Shown here: one piece after another, positions 6,189 through 13,692 of the stretch
Layout of the letters: every line of letters starts with the position of its first letter
Numbering within the stretch: the stretch's first letter is position 1
Assembly (NCBI GenBank): GCA_937916405.1
Contig: CALFUF010000062.1
Coordinates: 1 to 13,692 of the forward strand
DNA: 13,692 nucleotides
Direction: 5' to 3'
From: an uncultured Prevotella sp.
GTDB taxonomy: Bacteria > Bacteroidota > Bacteroidia > Bacteroidales > Bacteroidaceae
Translations under genes and position numbers: made by a program
Notes under the pieces: generated by a model
What the model was told of the DNA's origin: nothing
Seen by the model: only the letters and a program-made list of their open reading frames with translations
Databases searched by the model: none

Positions 6189-7823
6189 ATGGAAAAGAGT
6201 GCATTGCAGAAAGCAAGAGCAGCCTATCAGCCTAAATTACCAAAGGCTCTTCAAGGCGCAGTGAAAATCAAAGAGGGTCAGCCGACCCAGAGTGTGGGTG
6301 ATCAGGAGGAGATCAAGAAACTGTTCCCCAACACCTATGGTATGCCTATCGTGGAGTTCGTTCCTGCCGATGAGGCTAACACCAAGAAGATGAACGTGGG
6401 TATCATCCTGTCTGGTGGTCAGGCTCCTGGTGGTCACAACGTGATTACCGGTCTGTTCGACCAGATCAAGAAGCTCAACCCTGAGAACCGTCTCTTCGGT
6501 TTCATCCTTGGTCCTGGCGGTCTGGTAGACCATAACTATATGGAGCTGACAAAGGAGATCATCGACGAGTATCGTAACACGGGTGGTTTCGATATGATCG
6601 GCTCTGGTCGTACAAAGCTGGAGAAGGTTGACCAGTTTGAGAAGGGTCTGGAGATTATCCGTGAGCTCGACATCAAGGCTATCGTGATTATCGGTGGTGA
6701 CGACTCTAACACCAATGCCTGCGTACTCGCTGAGTACTATGCCGCCAAGAACTATGGCGTACAGGTGATCGGTTGTCCTAAGACCATCGACGGTGACTTG
6801 AAGAACGAGCAGATTGAGACTTCTTTCGGTTTCGATACCGCTTGTAAGACTTACTCAGAGCTGATCGGTAATATCGAGCGTGACTGTAACTCAGCACGTA
6901 AGTACTGGCACTTCATCAAGGTGATGGGACGTTCTGCCTCTCATATCGCCCTGGAGTGTGCTTTGCAGACACAGCCTAACATCTGTCTCGTCAGCGAGGA
7001 GGTAGAGGCTAAGGAGCAGAGCCTTGACGATATCGTTAGCTATATCGCTAATGCTGTTGCCGTTCGTGCCGCTGAGGGTAACAACTTCGGAACCATCATC
7101 ATCCCTGAGGGTCTGATTGAGTTCATCCCTGCTATCAAGAAACTGATCGCTCAGCTGAACGACGTGCTGGCTCTCCCAGAGGCTAAGGACATCAGCCGTG
7201 ACGAGCAGGTTGACTTCGCTAAGAGTCATCTGACAGAGGAGAACCTTGCTGTCTTCAACAGCCTGCCAGTGGGTGTGGCTCGTCAGCTCGCCCTCGACCG
7301 TGACCCGCACGGAAACGTACAGGTATCACTCATCGAGACTGAGAAACTGCTCTCTACCATGGTGGCTCAGAAGTTGGAGCGCATGAAGAAAGCCGGTAAG
7401 TACACGGGTAAGTTCTCTGCCCTCCATCACTTCTTCGGTTATGAGGGACGTTGCGCTGCTCCTTCTAACTTCGACGCAGACTATTGCTACGCCCTCGGTA
7501 CCTCTGCAGCCCAGCTGATCGCCAATGGCAAGACGGGTTACATGGCTATCGTGAAGAATACCACTGCTCCTGCTGACCAGTGGATCGCTGGTGGTGTGCC
7601 CATCACCATGATGATGAACATGGAGCGTCGTAACGGTGAGATGAAGCCAGTTATCCGTAAGGCTCTCGTAGAGCTGGATGGTGCTCCCTTCAAGTGCTTC
7701 GCCGCTCAGCGTGACAAGTGGGCAAAGGATACCTGCTATGTTTATCCCGGTCCTATCCAGTACTGGGGACCAACAGAGGTCTGCGACCAGCCAACAAAGA
7801 CACTGGCTCTGGAGAAGGCTTAA
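6189..7823 (+). CDS. pfp: Pyrophosphate--fructose 6-phosphate 1-phosphotransferase (PPi-PFK)
   Basis: A 544-residue PPi-dependent phosphofructokinase of the long type. It reversibly makes fructose 1,6-bisphosphate and Pi from fructose 6-phosphate and PPi, in cytoplasmic glycolysis and gluconeogenesis. Visible motifs are GGQAPGGHN (76-84), GGDDSNTNA (169-177), PKTIDGDLKN (197-206, with the catalytic Asp in TIDGD) and MGRSASHIALE (246-256). The second Asp of GGDD and the Lys of PKTID are the residues that mark PPi rather than ATP use. The start at 6189 (MEKSALQKARAAYQPKLPKAL) matches the N-terminus I know from Bacteroides homologues. An upstream ATG at 6132 would add 19 residues but lies before the predicted transcription start. 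Codon use is strongly biased (CGT, GGT, AAG, AAC), as expected of a highly expressed gene. The lysozyme gene follows after 9 bp. Confidence 0.97.
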   Translation: MEKSALQKARAAYQPKLPKALQGAVKIKEGQPTQSVGDQEEIKKLFPNTYGMPIVEFVPADEANTKKMNVGIILSGGQAPGGHNVITGLFDQIKKLNPENRLFGFILGPGGLVDHNYMELTKEIIDEYRNTGGFDMIGSGRTKLEKVDQFEKGLEIIRELDIKAIVIIGGDDSNTNACVLAEYYAAKNYGVQVIGCPKTIDGDLKNEQIETSFGFDTACKTYSELIGNIERDCNSARKYWHFIKVMGRSASHIALECALQTQPNICLVSEEVEAKEQSLDDIVSYIANAVAVRAAEGNNFGTIIIPEGLIEFIPAIKKLIAQLNDVLALPEAKDISRDEQVDFAKSHLTEENLAVFNSLPVGVARQLALDRDPHGNVQVSLIETEKLLSTMVAQKLERMKKAGKYTGKFSALHHFFGYEGRCAAPSNFDADYCYALGTSAAQLIANGKTGYMAIVKNTTAPADQWIAGGVPITMMMNMERRNGEMKPVIRKALVELDGAPFKCFAAQRDKWAKDTCYVYPGPIQYWGPTEVCDQPTKTLALEKA

Positions 7824-7832
7824 TACGATTGT

Positions 7833-8729
7833 ATGCCGACAAAGCGTAAACCGCAACATAAGTCGACTACCAAGCGACACATCACGAGTCCTGTCCGCCA
7901 TAAGCGGCCAGGGCTCTTTGTGCGTTTGCTCCAGCACATGCCAGGATGGGCTTGGTGGGCAGGGGGAGCCTTGGTCGTCGGACTTTATGTGTTCTTCTTC
8001 TATTATATCTTTGTCGGACCGTTCGGCTTCCGTTGGCGTGCGCTCTATGGTGATGCCAACTATCCGGAAGGTTATGAGATTCATGGAATTGACATCAGTC
8101 ACCATCAGGGGCAAATAGACTGGGAGGAACTAAAGGATAATGGACAAATAGACAAGTATCCCGTACGCTTCATATACGTGAAAGCAACTGAGGGAGCTAG
8201 TATTATTGACGAGAATTTTCGTGATAATTTCCATCAGGCTCGTGAATATGGTTTCACCCGTGGTGCATATCATTTTTATAGTGTACATTCGCCTGCGAAA
8301 GCACAGGCAGAATATTTCATTAAGAACGTGAAATTAGAGAATGGCGACTTGCCACCGGTCTTAGATGTGGAGCATAAACCAAAGAACCAGTCGGACGAAG
8401 ATTTTAAAGCTAGCGTTTTGGAATGGCTAAAGATAGTGGAGGATCACTACAAGATAAAGCCTATTATATATACTTATTACAAGTTTAAGCTAAAATACTT
8501 AAACGATTCCGTCTTTGAAAGTTACCCATATTGGATTGCGCATTATTATGTGGAGCAGGTAGAGTATGAAGGACCATGGAAATTTTGGCAGCATACTGAC
8601 AACGGACGACTGGCTGGTATCAAGGGAACTGTTGATTTCAATATTTACAATGGTTCCTTCTATGACCTTCGTAAGCTTACTATTGGAGCTCGTGAACAGA
8701 TAGGAGAGGATGCCTATCAGGATGAATAA
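7833..8729 (+). CDS. Membrane-anchored GH25 lysozyme (muramidase)
   Basis: A 298-residue glycoside hydrolase family 25 protein; the family cleaves the MurNAc-GlcNAc bond of peptidoglycan. Residues 1-30 are basic (cytoplasmic), about 39-62 form a transmembrane helix (WAWWAGGALVVGLYVFFFYYIF), and the catalytic domain (about 83-285) would face the periplasm. Family motifs are HGIDISHHQGQIDW (84-97, D87), VKATEGAS (116-123), GAYHFY (144-149), LPPVLDVE (173-180, D178 and E180), IIYTYY (211-216), YWIAHY (233-238), FWQH (251-254) and GTVDFN (265-270). The acidic residues expected at the active site are all present. It begins 9 bp after pfp with no promoter visible between them, so it is probably co-transcribed. 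From about 8120 the codon use is AT-richer than in the first part of the gene or in pfp. The 3' end faces tamB with 5 bp between stop codons. Confidence 0.95.
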   Translation: MPTKRKPQHKSTTKRHITSPVRHKRPGLFVRLLQHMPGWAWWAGGALVVGLYVFFFYYIFVGPFGFRWRALYGDANYPEGYEIHGIDISHHQGQIDWEELKDNGQIDKYPVRFIYVKATEGASIIDENFRDNFHQAREYGFTRGAYHFYSVHSPAKAQAEYFIKNVKLENGDLPPVLDVEHKPKNQSDEDFKASVLEWLKIVEDHYKIKPIIYTYYKFKLKYLNDSVFESYPYWIAHYYVEQVEYEGPWKFWQHTDNGRLAGIKGTVDFNIYNGSFYDLRKLTIGAREQIGEDAYQDE

Positions 8730-8734
8730 ATATA

Positions 8735-11700
8735 TTATTGTTTTTTCTCTTTTATTTCTTTCTTCTTTTTCTTCTTTGTTGAGAAGAGGTCACGCCACCC
8801 ATTGAAGTCTTTCTTCATGATGATGCCAAGCCCCTGGGTGTTCAGGCTTGACTTAGTGAAATAACGATCGTTTGTTTGGTTGTAGAATCGAAGAGCCAAA
8901 TTGCCGTTAGGGAAGAGTAGGTAGCGGATATCAAAGTCGCCAATGAACGAAGGACTAGCGGTCTTCGTATTGTCGCGATAGCCAAATTGTCCATTGATGA
9001 GCAGCCGGTTGTTGAAGAGGCGCCCACTGATAAGTCCCTCGTATTCAGCATTGTTCCACCCTTCATCGCCTGTCGAAATATTAGCTCCAAAGCTCCAATC
9101 GTTGCTTTTGATAACGGATTTCAGTAGATTGTTAATCTGTCCGCTGAGGGTGCCAGACAATAGACTTTGCATAGCTAATGACGTTTGACTTTGATTGTTA
9201 TTGCTTTCGGCATTATTAGCTCCCTGTGGATAGAAACGACCGATGGCAAGCAGATAAATTACCTGTTGGTTCATCTCGTCTTGTGAATTGATGAGTGAGC
9301 GCACCATTTGTTTTTCGTCGGAGTTGACGTTGGGCATGTCAAGGTCGAAAGCTACTATAGGTTGTGCCGGCTGCCCTGTAATGTTCATCAGGCAGTTGAC
9401 ACGTACGGAGTTAGAGAAACTCCTGCCCACATTGAGGTCGGAAAGTGAGACGCCATTAACAGTATGGATGGCCTGCAGGTTGAGGCTTGCGTCATACGGG
9501 TCGCCACCGAAAACTATCGTTCCCCCTTCTTGGAAAGTGAAGTTTTTCTTAATGACATTTTGAATGGTAAGATTGTAGGTTCCATTGGCTACTCGATAGG
9601 TGCCAAACATGTTAAAACCGCCTTTGTTAAACCAATTTGCACGTAACACTCCGTCTCCTCGCAAGGTGATGTAGTCGTTGGTGCGGCTATCCATCAGGAG
9701 GCGTAGTGTAGCATTAGGCGTGCAATTCACTAAGAAGTTGATGTGTATGTCGGTGCGTTCTTCGACAGGGGACTCTGCAATTACCTTGATCGTGTCAGAA
9801 ACATTTGAACGCTTTGATATGCCCCAATGGATGAACTCCTGGTTGGAAACAGCATCGGGGTCAGCGGCATTATAGACAAAGACGGAGTTGGCTTCGGGAG
9901 TCATGTCCATATCGATGACCAATTCGTGGGAGCGCCCGTGGATTGCGACATCGCCCGTGCCATAGACTGTGCCGTAGATGGTGTCGTCGCCAAAGTCGGG
10001 AAAGTCGTAGGCCAAAAGGTTTTCAGCATTGATGTAGAGGTCATAGGTCAGTTTGGTCAGACATTCATGATGGATGGCTCCAGTGACGATGCCCTGACGG
10101 TTGTAGATATCGTAGATACGAAAATTGACGAATTCTACTTCGTTGGGTATGAGAGTGATAGTGTCATTGCGTAGTTGATAGGTGCATCCTGTGGGGGTCA
10201 CATGCACCAGCCCGTTGACGACCAATCCGCCAGTAAGATTAATTCTGTCGAGTGGGCCGAAGAGTCGCACGGCACCATCAGCATGTCCCTCTGCTTTGCT
10301 GAGGAAACTTTGGGTGAACGAATGCATGAAGTCTATGTGGGTACCAGCGGCTTTGATATCTATGTCTATGTAGTTGGCACCTGGCGATACGTATCCGTCG
10401 ATGTAAGTCATTGCGTCGTCTCCATCGTCAGCAATAGCATGAATATCTATCTGCTCTTTTTCTAGATTCCAATCGACATGTGCGTCGAGTGTTCCCATGC
10501 GTCCGTCTTCAAATTTGAAGTCGCTGACCATCAAGTCGGCATTACCCTGCAGATGTTTACCAAAAAGTCCTTTAGCTCGGGCTTCACCTGTGGCAAGACC
10601 GCTGAAACTGACGGCATCGAAGTTTACTAATTCTAAGATGTATGCCACGTCGATGTCGTGCAGGTGAGTCACTATTGAATCGTGTTGATGTTCAGAGGCA
10701 ATGCCGTTCACGGTCAAGTATTGGTTGTCATGATGAATATTGAGTTCATTGATTTCCAAGCGTTTTTTTGAATAGCTAATGGCACAAGGCTCAGCATCCC
10801 ATTGCGCATTATGGATATTGATATGAGAGGGTGCCACGCTGATGAAAGCCACTTGCTGTCCGTCATGTGTTTGAAAGAAGTTTGTGGTACTGTTCAGTAC
10901 GCCGCTCATACGTTCTTTGGCGTGATTGTCCCATGCAAATGACGAAACGAGGTGGTTGTTGTGTGCTTTGCCGTTGAGACTCAAGTCAAAATGGTTACCG
11001 TTGTCCATCAGTTTCGTGATACTGATGTTGCACGCAAGTGAGTCGCCAGGTGTGGTTATGCGTATCAAGCCGTTTTGGTAGCCACTCTCATTATAATAGA
11101 AGGATGGCAGTTGGCATTCCAAGTTGATGTCATGTACTTGGTCGTTCACGAAACCTTCAAGTGTAATGGGTTGCCGTATGACCAAGGGCATGTTCAGGAA
11201 TTGTTGTAGCCAGTCACTCTTTCGGATGGTTGCATTGATGGCGAAATTGTTATGGGTGTTAGGGCTTATTTTGGGCAGTCCGGGCAAGGTAGGCAATTGG
11301 CTGGCTAAGAGGTTAGTAAAACTCTGCGTCAATGTTTGGTAGTCGAAGTTTCCTCGTATCTCGACATCAGCAAAATCGCTGTTTAACTCTACGAAATGCG
11401 TCTTCTCGTTGAATCCTGTATGTAATTGCAAATCAGATAGTTCATAGTTTTTATCTTCACCTTTCATTGAGAGATTGGAAAGATGTATGACTCCTTCTGT
11501 GTCGTTCAACTTGGAACCCTTCAAAGTGGCTTCGATGTCGGCAGAAAAACGTGCGTCTTTCCATTGTTCCGACAGGTTGGTGTTCAGAGGCGAGAAGTCT
11601 CTAACGCTGGCTTTCATGTCGATGTTTTGGGGGCCTTTCCCCATCTGCGCTTTGCCTTCTATGGTGAGGTTTATATTGGGGTCGTCGATAGCCAGCGTTC

Positions 11701-13147
11701 CTTCAATGTTGTTGTTTGCAAGACCGCCATTTAGTTTGATATTCTGATAGAGGTATTTGTTATACTCAAATTGACTGACTATCCCTTGGGCATGGACTTG
11801 AGTGTGATTATTTGCCAGCGAACCTTTCAGCTCTATGTTGGTGGCTAACCTGCCAAAGCGTTCGTCGTTCAGTAGCTGTTGCAGATTAATACTGGGGGTT
11901 TCTACGCTGCCGGTAAACTCTTTTCTGTCGTTCAATGCAAAGCGAATGTTGGCATTACCGGCACTGGAGCGTAACTGCTGACTGATGTTTACTTTGTCGA
12001 GCGCCTGTCCGTCTACCACACCTGCCAGATGGATGTCTCCCATGCGGTTTATAACCTCTGGCACGTCAATTTTCTGACCTCTTAAATTTTCGGAAATAAA
12101 GTTGAGCGTTTTAGCCGATAGTGACAAATCTTGTAGGTTTGCATACCATTCAGGTTTCCTGTTGAAGTGGTGTAAGTAGCCGTTGCATAGAATGTTGATA
12201 TCGCCAGTTGATGACCTGACGTTGACATTGGGTATTTCTACATTGTAGCCATTTCCCTTGAAATGGGCTTTGATTGTCAGGGTGCTGTTAAAGCTCTTAA
12301 GAGCGGGTAGGAGGCACGCAATATCGGATAGACGGATATGTGAAGACGGTATCTCGCCTTGATAAGTGAGTGTTTCCATAAGGATGTGATTGCCTTCCAT
12401 ATTGTAGTTAGCAGTCACCTCGTTGAGGTTAAAGTCAGTCCCTGGCATCTGTATCTGCAGATTGCTGAGTCGACTTGTCGAACGTCCGCCTTCAAAGCGC
12501 AACGATAATTTATTCATTTTCAGTCCCGACTTCTCTTCAAAAGCTAATTTCTTCACATTGATGTTCATCGTATCGGGTGTCAGTGTCTTAAGGACAATGT
12601 AGGTGCTGATGTCTTTCACGTACAGGTGTGAAGGATTAAACTGCTGTGGCGTTTCCTGTTCCCAAAGCTTGTCGAAACTAACGCTGCAGCGTCGCATAAT
12701 CAGGGAGTTTATGTGCAGATCAAGGGGTGTCTGGCTGGTGGTGTCCTTCGATGCCAGCGAATCGAGAGCAAACTGAAAGTTGGGAGCTGAGTCTGGAGCG
12801 GTTTGATAAAGTAAAGCGTGTGCCCCAAAAACCTGAGCCGACGAGATGGATATCTTGCCGTTTATCAAGTCCCACAAGCTAATACGAATACCTAATCTGC
12901 CAACTTTTAGCATTTCCATGCCTTGCTGGTCCTTTATCATTACGTTGTCGATGACCAGTCGATTTAGGAATCCCAAGTCAATGCGCCCAACCTTCACCTC
13001 AGTTCCCAGCTTGTTGGCCAGTAGTTCTGCCGTTTTAGTGCCGATATACTGCTGAACAGTTGGCAGATGGGTAGCTATCATCATCAGAAGGTTAAATGCG
13101 ATGATGCTCCATGTAATGATAACTATTATTCGTTTTAGAATCTTCAC
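8735..13147 (-). CDS. tamB: TamB-like translocation and assembly module protein (DUF490, AsmA-like)
   Basis: A 1470-residue envelope protein. An N-terminal membrane anchor (about 6-28, RIIVIITWSIIAFNLLMMIA) precedes a very long stretch of short beta repeats of the AsmA/TamB type, expected to form a hydrophobic groove bridging the periplasm. The C-terminal TamB domain (about 1000-1430) is clear: GTYRVANGTYNLTIQNVI near 1181, the GGTIVFGGDPYDASLNLQA stretch, NCLMNITGQPAQP, and YLLAIGRFYP near 1300. TamB proteins work with an outer-membrane BamA-type partner in outer-membrane protein assembly and/or phospholipid transport; no partner lies in this window. The C-terminus is a lysine-rich tail (STKKKKKKEIKEKKQ). 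Length is in the family range. The start at 13147 gives the anchor directly. It appears monocistronic, with its own promoter at 13228-13221 and divergent from nqrA. By eye its base composition is AT-richer than that of pfp and ygiQ. Confidence 0.93.
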   Translation of the reverse strand: MKILKRIIVIITWSIIAFNLLMMIATHLPTVQQYIGTKTAELLANKLGTEVKVGRIDLGFLNRLVIDNVMIKDQQGMEMLKVGRLGIRISLWDLINGKISISSAQVFGAHALLYQTAPDSAPNFQFALDSLASKDTTSQTPLDLHINSLIMRRCSVSFDKLWEQETPQQFNPSHLYVKDISTYIVLKTLTPDTMNINVKKLAFEEKSGLKMNKLSLRFEGGRSTSRLSNLQIQMPGTDFNLNEVTANYNMEGNHILMETLTYQGEIPSSHIRLSDIACLLPALKSFNSTLTIKAHFKGNGYNVEIPNVNVRSSTGDINILCNGYLHHFNRKPEWYANLQDLSLSAKTLNFISENLRGQKIDVPEVINRMGDIHLAGVVDGQALDKVNISQQLRSSAGNANIRFALNDRKEFTGSVETPSINLQQLLNDERFGRLATNIELKGSLANNHTQVHAQGIVSQFEYNKYLYQNIKLNGGLANNNIEGTLAIDDPNINLTIEGKAQMGKGPQNIDMKASVRDFSPLNTNLSEQWKDARFSADIEATLKGSKLNDTEGVIHLSNLSMKGEDKNYELSDLQLHTGFNEKTHFVELNSDFADVEIRGNFDYQTLTQSFTNLLASQLPTLPGLPKISPNTHNNFAINATIRKSDWLQQFLNMPLVIRQPITLEGFVNDQVHDINLECQLPSFYYNESGYQNGLIRITTPGDSLACNISITKLMDNGNHFDLSLNGKAHNNHLVSSFAWDNHAKERMSGVLNSTTNFFQTHDGQQVAFISVAPSHINIHNAQWDAEPCAISYSKKRLEINELNIHHDNQYLTVNGIASEHQHDSIVTHLHDIDVAYILELVNFDAVSFSGLATGEARAKGLFGKHLQGNADLMVSDFKFEDGRMGTLDAHVDWNLEKEQIDIHAIADDGDDAMTYIDGYVSPGANYIDIDIKAAGTHIDFMHSFTQSFLSKAEGHADGAVRLFGPLDRINLTGGLVVNGLVHVTPTGCTYQLRNDTITLIPNEVEFVNFRIYDIYNRQGIVTGAIHHECLTKLTYDLYINAENLLAYDFPDFGDDTIYGTVYGTGDVAIHGRSHELVIDMDMTPEANSVFVYNAADPDAVSNQEFIHWGISKRSNVSDTIKVIAESPVEERTDIHINFLVNCTPNATLRLLMDSRTNDYITLRGDGVLRANWFNKGGFNMFGTYRVANGTYNLTIQNVIKKNFTFQEGGTIVFGGDPYDASLNLQAIHTVNGVSLSDLNVGRSFSNSVRVNCLMNITGQPAQPIVAFDLDMPNVNSDEKQMVRSLINSQDEMNQQVIYLLAIGRFYPQGANNAESNNNQSQTSLAMQSLLSGTLSGQINNLLKSVIKSNDWSFGANISTGDEGWNNAEYEGLISGRLFNNRLLINGQFGYRDNTKTASPSFIGDFDIRYLLFPNGNLALRFYNQTNDRYFTKSSLNTQGLGIIMKKDFNGWRDLFSTKKKKKKEIKEKKQ

Positions 13148-13220
13148 TTAGCAGTCTTGTTAAATACAAAATCTGTCAGTCAGAGATTGCAAATTATTTC
13201 TTCTCTTTTGAATTTTGCCA

Positions 13221-13228
13221 CAAAATTA
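13221..13228 (-). promoter_or_regulatory. Probable -7 box for tamB
   Basis: On the minus strand TAATTTTG (13228-13221) fits TAnnTTTG exactly. No clear TTTG is found 19-21 bp upstream, so the -33 element is weak or absent. The predicted start near 13214 gives a leader of about 67 bases. Confidence 0.5.
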
Positions 13229-13266
13229 CGATAAAAAGTTGTGACTTAGAGATATTTAGCAGGAAA

Positions 13267-13301
13267 TTTGCATAATTTATTCCTAATTTTTATTAATTTT
13301 G
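13267..13301 (+). promoter_or_regulatory. Bacteroides-type promoter for nqrA
   Basis: TAATTTTG (13294-13301) fits the -7 consensus, followed by GCACC. TTTG (13267-13270) could be the -33 box, though the 23-bp spacing is slightly long. The predicted start is near 13308, about 35 bases before the ATG. The leader is A/T-rich without a Shine-Dalgarno. It would drive the nqr operon. Confidence 0.6.
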
Positions 13302-13343
13302 CACCGTTTCATTACGATAATTCCTAAACATTAATATAATTAA

Positions 13344-13692
13344 ATGGCAAATGTAATTAGATTGCGGAAAGGCTTGAACATCAACTTGCAAGGCAAGGCT
13401 GAGGCAAAACGCATCCAGTTGAAATCTAATGGGCAGTATGCGCTGGTACCCGACGATTTCGAAGGAGTGACGCCGAAAGTCGTAGTCAAGGCAGGTGATA
13501 AGGTGAAAGCCGGGGATGTCTTGTTCATCAACAAGCAATATCCCGAAGTGAAGTTTGCCTCGCCAGTGAGCGGTACAGTCCGTGAGGTGGTGCGTGGTGA
13601 ACGTAGAAAAGTGCTCTGTATCAGAGTTGACGCTGATGCCCAGCAGGAGCAAGTTGATTTTGGCAAGAAGGATGTGGAGAAGATGGACGGAA
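13344..13692 (+). CDS. nqrA: Na+-translocating NADH:quinone reductase subunit A (N-terminal part, runs off the window)
   Basis: 116 codons are visible from the ATG at 13344 to the right edge, frame open. The peptide starts MANVIRLRKGLNINLQGKAE and contains GVTPKVVVKAGDKVKAGDVLF and PEVKFASPVSGTVREVVRGERRKVL, the hallmark of the NqrA N-terminal barrel-sandwich domain. Na+-NQR couples NADH oxidation and quinone reduction to sodium export across the inner membrane; NqrA is a peripheral cytoplasmic subunit. It is normally the first gene of nqrABCDEF, so the remaining genes should lie to the right of this window. There is no rival start: the ATG sits just after the predicted promoter and leader. 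The full protein is usually about 450 residues. Confidence 0.95.
   Translation, partial: MANVIRLRKGLNINLQGKAEAKRIQLKSNGQYALVPDDFEGVTPKVVVKAGDKVKAGDVLFINKQYPEVKFASPVSGTVREVVRGERRKVLCIRVDADAQQEQVDFGKKDVEKMDG

Noticed and set aside
7326..8114. Open frame of 262 codons on the minus strand across the end of pfp and the start of the lysozyme gene
   Set aside because: It is antisense to two confidently identified genes, has no promoter or family motif, and the peptide looks random.
13148..13343. Possible small gene or RNA in the tamB-nqrA intergenic region
   Set aside because: The 196 bp are AT-rich and hold only the two divergent promoter candidates. I see no open frame with a credible start and no stable stem-loop.
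13293..13652. Open frame of 119 codons on the minus strand at the right end
   Set aside because: It is antisense to the clear NqrA N-terminus and its promoter.

Overview
The window looks like ordinary chromosome from a member of the Bacteroidales, most likely Prevotellaceae. The reasons are the gene content (Na+-NQR, PPi-dependent phosphofructokinase, TamB, a golvesin-domain protein often labelled 'xanthan lyase'), promoters of the Bacteroides type (TAnnTTTG at -7), mostly weak or absent Shine-Dalgarno sequences, and short heptanucleotide tandem repeats at gene borders. This assignment is by recognition only; no database was searched.

Layout. Positions 1-6041 hold one probable minus-strand operon, read from right to left: a small conserved protein (5990-5721), a PlsC-type acyltransferase (5716-5159), a large secreted amidase-like protein with an embedded golvesin domain (5162-2352), an unrecognised 115-residue protein (2331-1984), a YgiQ-type radical SAM protein (1935-67) and the first 47 codons of a further gene (143 to the window edge). 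Spacing is tight throughout: a 4-bp gap, a 4-bp ATGA overlap, a 20-bp gap, a 48-bp gap filled by a heptad repeat, and a 77-bp overlap that follows a second heptad repeat. A divergent intergenic region (5991-6188) carries promoters for this operon and for the plus-strand pair pfp (6189-7823) and a membrane-anchored GH25 lysozyme (7833-8729). The lysozyme gene converges on a 4.4-kb tamB-like gene (13147-8735, minus) with only 5 bp between stop codons. A second divergent region (13148-13343) separates tamB from the start of nqrA (13344 to the window edge).

Function. Three themes are visible: cell envelope (amidase-like protein, lysozyme, acyltransferase, TamB), central energy metabolism (pyrophosphate-linked glycolysis and the sodium-pumping NADH dehydrogenase) and an unassigned radical SAM enzyme. 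Two predicted peptidoglycan hydrolases lie on the two arms of one divergent promoter region.

I see no CRISPR, phage, transposon, tRNA or rRNA, and no convincing new multi-gene system. The observations most worth following are the two unrelated 49-bp heptad arrays, each ending against a start codon. One of them is translated as the tail of YgiQ, and the next gene is overprinted on that tail. The probable amidase fold split by a golvesin domain is the other.
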